Positions 14,677-19,650 of a stretch of DNA of 19,650 nucleotides are shown here, one piece after another. The notes beneath the pieces were generated by a model, which saw nothing but the letters and a program-made list of their open reading frames with translations, was not told where the DNA came from and did not search any database. Position 1 is the first letter of the stretch. Every line of letters starts with the position of its first letter. The DNA lies in NCBI GenBank assembly GCA_037147235.1, contig JBAWVO010000099.1:1-19650 (forward strand). The letters run 5' to 3'. The stretch comes from JANXQG01 sp037147235 (GTDB lineage Bacteria > Planctomycetota > Planctomycetia > Pirellulales > Thermoguttaceae). The translations under genes and the position numbers were made by a program.

Positions 14677-16368
14677 ATGGATATTGGCGAAATGCTTCTC
14701 CGCAAACGCCTGCTGGATGCCAAGCAGCTTGAGCAGGCGCGCGCCGACCAAACCGAGGGGGTACGGCTGGACCAAGTTGCGGTGCAGCTTGGGTTTCTCA
14801 GCGAAGAAACTGCTTTGCAGGCATTGGCGAAAGAAGTCGGCCTGGAGTTCATTGACCTCGTTACGGCCGAGATCGACTTGGATCTCCTGAAGGACTTCCC
14901 TCCGCGATTCGTACACCGTGAAATGCTCTTTCCGATCCGCCGCAGCAATGGCTTTCTGACGGTTGCCACGAGCGATCCCTTCAATTTGTACCCTTTGGAC
15001 GAGCTGAGTGTCGCCACGGGTCTGACCGTGGTACCCGTATTGGCTAGCCGTGAGGAAATCGCCAAGCGAATCAAAAACCACCTGGGGGTCGGCAGCGAAA
15101 CGATTGACGGTCTTTTGGCCCAGACGACCGACGACCGCATCGAACTCGATCAGCCCATCGACGACGATGCCGAGCTTTCGCAGATGGCCCAGGAACCCTC
15201 CGTGGTGCGGTTGGTCAACGAGATTCTGCTGGAGGCGATCGAACTGCGGGCGAGCGACGTGCATATTGAATCGCAGCACTCGGGCCTGCGGGTTCGCTAT
15301 CGCATCGACGGCGTGCTTCACGTCCAGCCGATGCCGCCGGAGATCCATCGATTTCAGGCGGCAATCATCAGCCGCTTGAAGATCATGTCGCGGTTGAACA
15401 TCGCCGAACGTCGTTTGCCCCAGGATGGCCGCATCCAACTCCGCACGGGTGGCCGCGAGGTCGATATCCGCGTCTCGGTGATCCCCACCATCAACGGCGA
15501 AGGAATCGTCTTGCGATTGCTCGACAAAGGGGCGATGGAATTCAAGCTCGGCAAGCTCGGCATGGAGCCGGACCTCTACGCCAAGTTCCGCGAGTTGATC
15601 CAGTTGCCGCACGGAATCATCCTGGTCACCGGCCCCACCGGTTCCGGCAAGAGCACGACACTTTACAGTGCGCTGTTGGAAATCAAGAGCGACGAGACCA
15701 AGATCATCACCACCGAGGATCCGGTGGAATACCAGTTGGACGGCATCAACCAGATCCAGGTACACCCGAAGATCGGTCTGACGTTTGGTACGTCGCTGCG
15801 AAGCATTCTGCGCCACGACCCGGACATCATTCTCGTGGGCGAAATCCGCGACTTGGAGACAGCCGAGAACGCGATCCAGGCATCACTGACGGGCCACTTG
15901 GTTTTTAGCACACTGCATACCAACGACGCGGCAGGCGCCTACACGCGGCTGGTCGATATGGGCTTGGAGCCGTTCCTGGTTTCCAGCACGGTCGAAGCCG
16001 TCATGGCCCAGCGTCTGGTCCGCACACTCTGCAAACATTGCAAGCAGCCCTACCATCCGGCCGACGACGAACTTCCCGCGGACTTTCCCCGCGATGCCTT
16101 GGGCAGCAACCCGCTCTATCGGGCCGTGGGCTGCCGCGAATGTCGCCAAGTGGGCTATCGCGGCCGCGTCGGGCTGTATGAATTGCTGGTGACCAGCGAA
16201 GAGATTCGCCAATTATCGCACGAGCGCGTCAGCAGTTGGGCCATCCAAAAAGTGGCGGTCAGCCGCGGCATGCGCACGCTCCGCGATGACGGCTGGGTAA
16301 AGGTTATCGGCGGGCGGACCACGGTCGATGAAGTATTGCGAGTGACCAAAGGAAAAATCGAGGCGTAG
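14677..16368 (+). CDS. gspE: Type II secretion ATPase GspE
   Basis: This 563-residue cytoplasmic ATPase powers pseudopilus assembly. An N-terminal MshEN/GspE-N-type domain (about 1-140) starts MDIGEMLLRKRLLDAKQLEQ. The ATPase core has Walker A GPTGSGKST (319-327), the Asp box TTEDPVEYQLDGINQIQV (345-362), Walker B DIILVGEIRD (383-392) and the His box STLHTNDA (411-418). A four-Cys zinc site uses C452, C455, C486 and C489, as in GspE and some PilB proteins. The length is normal for the family. The ATG has only a weak purine stretch before it and follows a palindromic repeat by 28 bases. It heads an operon with gspF and the pseudopilins, which favours secretion over type IV pili. Confidence 0.95.
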   Translation: MDIGEMLLRKRLLDAKQLEQARADQTEGVRLDQVAVQLGFLSEETALQALAKEVGLEFIDLVTAEIDLDLLKDFPPRFVHREMLFPIRRSNGFLTVATSDPFNLYPLDELSVATGLTVVPVLASREEIAKRIKNHLGVGSETIDGLLAQTTDDRIELDQPIDDDAELSQMAQEPSVVRLVNEILLEAIELRASDVHIESQHSGLRVRYRIDGVLHVQPMPPEIHRFQAAIISRLKIMSRLNIAERRLPQDGRIQLRTGGREVDIRVSVIPTINGEGIVLRLLDKGAMEFKLGKLGMEPDLYAKFRELIQLPHGIILVTGPTGSGKSTTLYSALLEIKSDETKIITTEDPVEYQLDGINQIQVHPKIGLTFGTSLRSILRHDPDIILVGEIRDLETAENAIQASLTGHLVFSTLHTNDAAGAYTRLVDMGLEPFLVSSTVEAVMAQRLVRTLCKHCKQPYHPADDELPADFPRDALGSNPLYRAVGCRECRQVGYRGRVGLYELLVTSEEIRQLSHERVSSWAIQKVAVSRGMRTLRDDGWVKVIGGRTTVDEVLRVTKGKIEA

Positions 16369-16389
16369 GAACTGACAAAATAATGTTCC

Positions 16390-16450
16390 GTAGGATGGAC
16401 CTCCAGGTCCGTCCACAAACAAAACGGACGGACCTGGAGGTCCATCCTAC
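16390..16450. repeat. Palindromic element family 3, perfect 25-bp inverted repeat
   Basis: Arms at 16390-16414 (starting GTAGGATGGACCTCCAGG) and 16426-16450 are exact complements around an 11-base A-rich loop. Each arm also contains the small inverted unit GGACCT-CC-AGGTCC. It lies between gspE and gspF, 12 bases before the gspF ATG, and in RNA it would form a very stable hairpin that could stop transcription, protect 3' ends or block gspF initiation. Confidence 0.95.
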
Positions 16451-16462
16451 AAGTTAACCACG

Positions 16463-17665
16463 ATGCCTGAATTCAATTACATAGCACGCGACCAGTCCGG
16501 CCAAAAGGTAACTGGCACGCTCACGGCAGCCAACCGCCGCGAGGCGGCCGCGTCGTTGGCGGGACGGATGATCTTCCCGCTGACCGTGGACGACGCAGGT
16601 GCCGTGACCGAGTTCGCGCGTGTCCGCCGCGTGCCCGCGACACTGCTCTCGACGGCCTACGGCCAGTTGGCCGATCTGCTGCGCAGCGGAGTGCCGCTCT
16701 TGCGTTCCCTCGAGGTCGTCGAAAAGCAGTCCTCGCATGCCGGGCTGAAGGCGATCCTGAGCGAGATCCACCGTCGCGTGGAAGACGGCAGCACGCTGGC
16801 GGACGCCATGGCCCGCTTCGAGAATATACTGGGCGAGATGGCCGTGAGCATGGTCCGTGCCGGCGGCGAAGGTGGCTTCCTGGAAGAGGCATTGGCCCGC
16901 GTTGCCCAGTTCACCGAGACGCAGGACGATCTCAAGAAGCGGACGATGGGTGCTATCGCCTATCCGGCCTTTCTGGCCGTGGTGGGCACGATCATCGTCG
17001 TGGTGCTTGTCGTTTTCTTCGTGCCGAAATTTGGCGAGTTGTTCGAGCGTCTGCGGGAAAATAACGAGCTCCCCTTCGTTACCGAATGGCTTCTGGCCAC
17101 CAGCGCGTTCATGCGTCGCTGGGGTCTGTTGGTTTTGGCCCTGCTGGTTGGATTCGGCTGGTGGATGCAGCGTTGGCTGCAAACCGAGGCGGGACGTTGG
17201 TGGGCCGACCGCATGCGGCTGCGTCTGCCGCTGGTGGGGCAGGTATTCCTCGGCCTGGCGGTGGCTCGCTTCTGCCGCGTCTTCGGCACGCTCTTGCACA
17301 ACGGCGTGCCGATCGTCCGCTCCTTGGAAATCTCCCGCGATGCCGCCGGCAACCGCGTACTCGCCGCAGCGATCAGCACCGCGACCGAAAATATTTCTGC
17401 GGGGCAGTCCTTGGCGGGGCCGCTGGGGGCCAGCGGCCAGTTCCCGCCCGTGGTGGTCGAAATGATCGCCGTCGCCGAGCAAGCCAACAACCTGGAAACC
17501 GTGCTGTTGTCCGTGGCCGACTCGCTGGAACGCCGCACATGGCGCCGCCTCGATCTGACCGTCCGGCTGATTGAGCCGATCATGCTTCTGATTTTGGCGG
17601 GCGTCATCCTGGTTTTGGTGATTGCCCTGTTGCTACCCGTCCTCAAGATGAGTACAACCGTGTAA
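16463..17665 (+). CDS. gspF: Type II secretion inner-membrane platform protein GspF
   Basis: The 400-residue protein has the classic T2SF layout: N-terminal motif PEFNYIARDQSGQKVTG, two homologous cytoplasmic helical domains (about 60-165 and 262-365), each with the R-S-G-V-P/N-G-V-P-I pattern (SGVPLLRSLEV at 75-85, NGVPIVRSLEI at 280-290), and three membrane helices (about 168-190, 218-236 and 372-394). GspF is the platform contacted by GspE and the pseudopilus. There is no clear ribosome site. The start lies just after the 25-bp hairpin, so translation may depend on coupling or on read-through from gspE. Confidence 0.93.
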   Translation: MPEFNYIARDQSGQKVTGTLTAANRREAAASLAGRMIFPLTVDDAGAVTEFARVRRVPATLLSTAYGQLADLLRSGVPLLRSLEVVEKQSSHAGLKAILSEIHRRVEDGSTLADAMARFENILGEMAVSMVRAGGEGGFLEEALARVAQFTETQDDLKKRTMGAIAYPAFLAVVGTIIVVVLVVFFVPKFGELFERLRENNELPFVTEWLLATSAFMRRWGLLVLALLVGFGWWMQRWLQTEAGRWWADRMRLRLPLVGQVFLGLAVARFCRVFGTLLHNGVPIVRSLEISRDAAGNRVLAAAISTATENISAGQSLAGPLGASGQFPPVVVEMIAVAEQANNLETVLLSVADSLERRTWRRLDLTVRLIEPIMLLILAGVILVLVIALLLPVLKMSTTV

Positions 17666-17696
17666 AATGGCAGGGGAAGGAAGGAAGATACTTAGT

Positions 17697-17777
17697 ATGC
17701 TTGTAGAAATAATCAACCATCCGGAGCCGTGGCTATTGCACGGGAAAGAATACCAGGAAAGCGAGATCCCAACCTAA
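17697..17777 (+). CDS. Possible 26-residue ORF between gspF and gspG
   Basis: MLVEIINHPEPWLLHGKEYQ and six more residues are read from an ATG preceded by GGAAGGAAGGAAG about 9 bases away, a good ribosome site. It is not similar to anything I recognise and may be the start of a lost gene or a small protein. Length alone gives little support. Confidence 0.25.
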   Translation: MLVEIINHPEPWLLHGKEYQESEIPT

Positions 17778-17783
17778 TGCCTC

Positions 17784-17815
17784 CCCTTTCACCCTTTCAC
17801 CCTTTCACCCTTTCC
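17784..17815. repeat. Octamer tandem repeat before gspG
   Basis: Four copies of CCCTTTCA (the last ends CC) lie just upstream of the gspG ribosome site at 17823-17826. They are part of a set of short tandem repeats at all pseudopilin junctions. Confidence 0.9.
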
Positions 17816-17834
17816 CCAACTTGGAGACTCCCTT

Positions 17835-18257
17835 ATGAATCGTCCCTCCCCCCGCCGTAAACGCGGCTTTACCTTGATTGAAGTCCTACTGGTCCTCGTG
17901 ATCCTGGTCGTGCTGGCATCGCTGGCGGTCGTTTCCTACGGCCCGATCCAGCGGCGTGCGAAGATTCAAACCGCCACGGTGCAGGTTGACCTCATCGCGG
18001 GGGCGTTGGACACTTACCAGATCACCATCGGAAGCTACCCTTCGAGTTTGCAAGCCTTACGAACCCGACCGGCCGATCTCCCGGATCCGGACAAGTGGGA
18101 AAGTCCGTTTCTTACCAAGGACATCTCTTCGGATCCCTGGGGTAAGCCGTATCAATACGCCTGCCCAGGCAACCATAACCCCGACAGGTTCGATGTGTGG
18201 ACCGTGACCCCTGAAAACCAGGAAATTGGCAATTGGACCGCGGAGAAGACGAAGTGA
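17835..18257 (+). CDS. gspG: Major pseudopilin GspG
   Basis: The 140-residue prepilin-like protein has a short basic leader (MNRPSPRRKR) ending in G, then the peptidase cleavage site G/FTLIEV (11-12) with Glu at +5 of the mature protein, and a hydrophobic helix LLVLVILVVLASLAVV. The C-terminal domain has the GspG-type SDPWGKPYQYACPGNH (98-113) and ending GNW. GspG is the main pseudopilus subunit, extruded by GspE/GspF across the periplasm. GGAG lies 8 bases before the ATG. The length is usual. Confidence 0.93.
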   Translation: MNRPSPRRKRGFTLIEVLLVLVILVVLASLAVVSYGPIQRRAKIQTATVQVDLIAGALDTYQITIGSYPSSLQALRTRPADLPDPDKWESPFLTKDISSDPWGKPYQYACPGNHNPDRFDVWTVTPENQEIGNWTAEKTK

Positions 18258-18266
18258 GGGGGAGGG

Positions 18267-18287
18267 GAATTGAGAATTGAGAATTGA
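18267..18287. repeat. Heptamer tandem repeat between gspG and gspH
   Basis: Three copies of GAATTGA lie in the gspG-gspH gap. Like the repeats before gspG and inside the leaders of gspH and gspI, the unit is 7 bases and unrelated in sequence to its neighbours. Confidence 0.9.
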
Positions 18288-18332
18288 AAATTTGACCACA
18301 CCTACTGTTGCTACCGCTGCACGAGCGTGATT

Positions 18333-19040
18333 ATGTCCAAAGAGCGTCGGCCTTACCGAGTATTCAACAGCGCACCGTCCGGCAAACGAACTGCCTTAAT
18401 GGTCGGTCGTGACTGTCGGCAATTTGCAATTTGCAATTCTCATCCGCGTTCTCGTCCCCATCGCGCTTTCACTTTGGTCGAAGTGCTGCTGACGATGGCA
18501 CTTCTGGTCGTCATCTCCGGGGTAGCGTGGATTGCCTTGCAGCGACCTTTGGCTCGCCAGCGGCTGCGATCGGCTGCCGATGCCGTGCGCACCCAATGGT
18601 GCCATGCCCGGGTTGACGCGATGAAATCGGGCCATACCTACGCCTTCCGTTATCTGGTCCACGGCGATCGTTATCACCTCGGGGCGCAGGAAGATCCGTC
18701 GCAGGTCGATTTCTTGGCAGTTGCACAGTCTTTGTCGCCTGACGAAGAAGCATTGGGCGATGGCCCGCTGCCGCCGCCGGTCGACAAGACGCTGCCGCAG
18801 GGGATTCGTTTCCTGAATGCCAATGGAGGCGGCGACTTGGCTGCCATGGGTGATGATTCCGAGACCAAGTCGGCAGGTGATGGCGATGGTTGGTCCGATC
18901 CGATCTACTTTTTTGCCGACGGCTCCACCTCGGATGCACGGCTCTTGCTTGCCGCCGATCGACATTCCGCGATGCGATTGCTGTTGCGTGGAATCACCGG
19001 GTCGGTCACGGTAGACAGCGTGACGGCCATGACACAGTAA
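18333..19040 (+). CDS. gspH: Minor pseudopilin, GspH-like
   Basis: The 235-residue form starts at ATG 18333; a GTG at 18327 (two residues longer) and an ATG at 18399 are alternatives. None has a strong ribosome site. The cleavage site reads HRA/FTLVEVLLTMALLV (Ala instead of Gly before Phe, which prepilin peptidases accept less well), followed by the usual hydrophobic helix VVISGVAWIAL. The leader is unusually long (about 44 residues, or 22 if 18399 is used) and contains a heptamer repeat at 18419-18438. The mature domain is longer than typical GspH, with a Gly/Asp-rich insertion (GGGDLAAMGDDSE). Position after gspG and size support GspH. Confidence 0.85.
   Translation: MSKERRPYRVFNSAPSGKRTALMVGRDCRQFAICNSHPRSRPHRAFTLVEVLLTMALLVVISGVAWIALQRPLARQRLRSAADAVRTQWCHARVDAMKSGHTYAFRYLVHGDRYHLGAQEDPSQVDFLAVAQSLSPDEEALGDGPLPPPVDKTLPQGIRFLNANGGGDLAAMGDDSETKSAGDGDGWSDPIYFFADGSTSDARLLLAADRHSAMRLLLRGITGSVTVDSVTAMTQ
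18419..18438. repeat. Heptamer repeat in the gspH leader coding region
   Basis: GCAATTT is present in nearly three copies, read as part of the leader (RQFAICNS) before the cleavage site. A gain or loss of one unit would shift the reading frame. Confidence 0.85.
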
Positions 19041-19546
19041 TGGAAATACGAAATACGAAATACGAAATACGAATCAAACGCAAAATCCAAATAAGAAATG
19101 CTCAAAACATTTTGGAGCAGCGTAATGGATTTACCCTGCTGGAAGTGATTCTGGCACTGACCATTCTTGCTGGCGCACTGGCCGTTTTGGGCGAGGTCAG
19201 CCGCCTTGCGTTGCGGAACGCCGCCGGCGCGCGGGATCTGGCTCGGGCGCAACTGCTGGCAGAGAGCAAGCTTGCCGAAATCGCAGCGGGAATTACCTCG
19301 TCCCAGGCGGTCGAGAATGCGGCATTTGACACTTCCAGCGAGTCGCTCGACCCAGCCGAACCCGCCTGGATCTATTCGATCAGCACGCAATCGACTGATG
19401 AGGAGGGACTGATCTCCGTGCGATTGACGGTCACCCGCGATCTGCCGGCCGGCCAGCATCCCGTAAAGTTCTCGCTCGTTCGCTGGCTGCCGGACCCGAA
19501 TTACACGCCGCCAAGCCAGACGACTTTGATCTCGGGAGGAACCTGA
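19040..19546 (+). CDS. gspI: Minor pseudopilin, GspI-like
   Basis: The ATG at 19040 overlaps the gspH stop as TAATG, so the 168-residue product is translationally coupled. The leader of 30 residues (MEIRNTKYEIRIKRKIQIRN and on) is largely encoded by four copies of a heptamer. It ends in NG/FTLLEVILALTILAGALAVL, a textbook prepilin site and helix with Glu at +5. The remaining 120 or so residues fit GspI, with ARDLARAQLLAESKLAEI typical of the helix after the membrane segment. A TTG at codon 25 could give a short leader but lacks a ribosome site. Confidence 0.88.
   Translation: MEIRNTKYEIRIKRKIQIRNAQNILEQRNGFTLLEVILALTILAGALAVLGEVSRLALRNAAGARDLARAQLLAESKLAEIAAGITSSQAVENAAFDTSSESLDPAEPAWIYSISTQSTDEEGLISVRLTVTRDLPAGQHPVKFSLVRWLPDPNYTPPSQTTLISGGT
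19044..19071. repeat. Heptamer tandem repeat coding the gspI leader
   Basis: Four exact copies of AAATACG begin two bases after the gspI start codon. The coding frame reads through them because 28 bases plus flanking bases happen to restore the frame; any other copy number would not. Confidence 0.92.
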
Positions 19547-19547
19547 C

Positions 19548-19650
19548 ATGCTGAAAGGGAGCAGGGGAGAAAGGGAGAAAGGGAGAAAGGGAGAGGGAAA
19601 GTCTGCATCTGCATCTCCCTTTCCCCCCTGCTCCCCTGCTCCCTTTCTCC
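19548..19650 (+). CDS. gspJ: Start of a probable gspJ pseudopilin gene, cut by window end
   Basis: ATG 19548 lies one base after the gspI stop and has GGGAGGA 7 bases upstream, the strongest ribosome site in this operon. The frame stays open to the end, reading MLKGSRGEREKGRKGEGKS and on. Gene order predicts gspJ, which is not yet visible as a pilin motif. The visible 34 codons would all be leader, again coded by a tandem repeat and hairpin. The identity rests only on order, so it could be another pseudopilin. Confidence 0.5.
   Translation, partial: MLKGSRGEREKGRKGEGKSASASPFPPCSPAPFL
19560..19650. repeat. Octamer repeat plus large inverted repeat at probable gspJ start
   Basis: GGGAGAAA is repeated 3.6 times at 19565-19593. 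The preceding purine run GAGCAGGGGAGAAAGGGAG has a pyrimidine complement at 19628-19650, around a loop holding GCATCTGCATCT. This makes a long hairpin inside the first codons of the gene. Confidence 0.8.

Noticed and set aside
14650..15816. 388-residue minus-strand frame
   Set aside because: It is the antisense of gspE, whose Walker motifs prove the plus-strand reading.
16454..17482. 342-residue minus-strand frame
   Set aside because: It is the antisense of gspF; His/Gln/Arg-rich composition is typical of a shadow frame.

Overview
The window looks like a planctomycete chromosome, probably near the Pirellulales. I infer this from the gene content, not from a marker gene. The supporting content is: SUMF1-type (formylglycine-enzyme-like) lipid-free secreted proteins, long secreted proteins of unknown function, a secreted EF-hand protein, an LTXXQ (Spy/CpxP-like) periplasmic protein, an Asp/Pro-rich secreted protein, a type II secretion operon, and several families of palindromic repeats packed into intergenic gaps. 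No rRNA, tRNA, CRISPR or phage gene is visible.

Layout. Bases 1-790 hold a truncated repeat element, a relic of a SUMF1-type gene and a minus-strand ParD/ParE-like toxin-antitoxin pair. Bases 1130-1822 encode a shortened SUMF1-fold secreted protein. A full 151-bp palindromic element follows, filling the convergent gap before a large minus-strand secreted protein resembling alpha-glucuronidases (2115-4592). A SAM-dependent methyltransferase (4766-5533) and a 720-residue secreted protein with a Pro-rich repeat region (5853-8015) run on the plus strand. A second full copy of the same element, flanked by a perfect 7-bp direct repeat, sits exactly between that gene and a convergent secreted esterase-like alpha/beta hydrolase (8162-10645). 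The hydrolase is divergent from a small-membrane-protein operon (10763-11837). The two directions share a palindrome that supplies a TTGACA box to each side.

Next come a lysine/alanine-rich protein with an unrecognised C-terminal domain (11931-12545), a Spy/CpxP-like protein (12719-13441) and a convergent secreted EF-hand protein (13539-14381). A second palindromic repeat family precedes the type II secretion operon, which runs gspE, gspF, gspG, gspH, gspI and the first codons of a probable gspJ to the window end. A third family, a perfect 25-bp inverted repeat, separates gspE from gspF.

How the genes work together. The T2SS ATPase, platform protein and pseudopilins form one machine for moving folded proteins across the outer membrane. 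The secreted hydrolases and other signal-peptide proteins upstream are possible but unproven clients. The most unusual feature is that heptamer or octamer tandem repeats occur at every pseudopilin junction. In gspH, gspI and the probable gspJ they encode part of the cleaved leader peptide itself, and their unit lengths are not multiples of three. The second highlight is the mobile-looking palindromic element with 7-bp target duplications.
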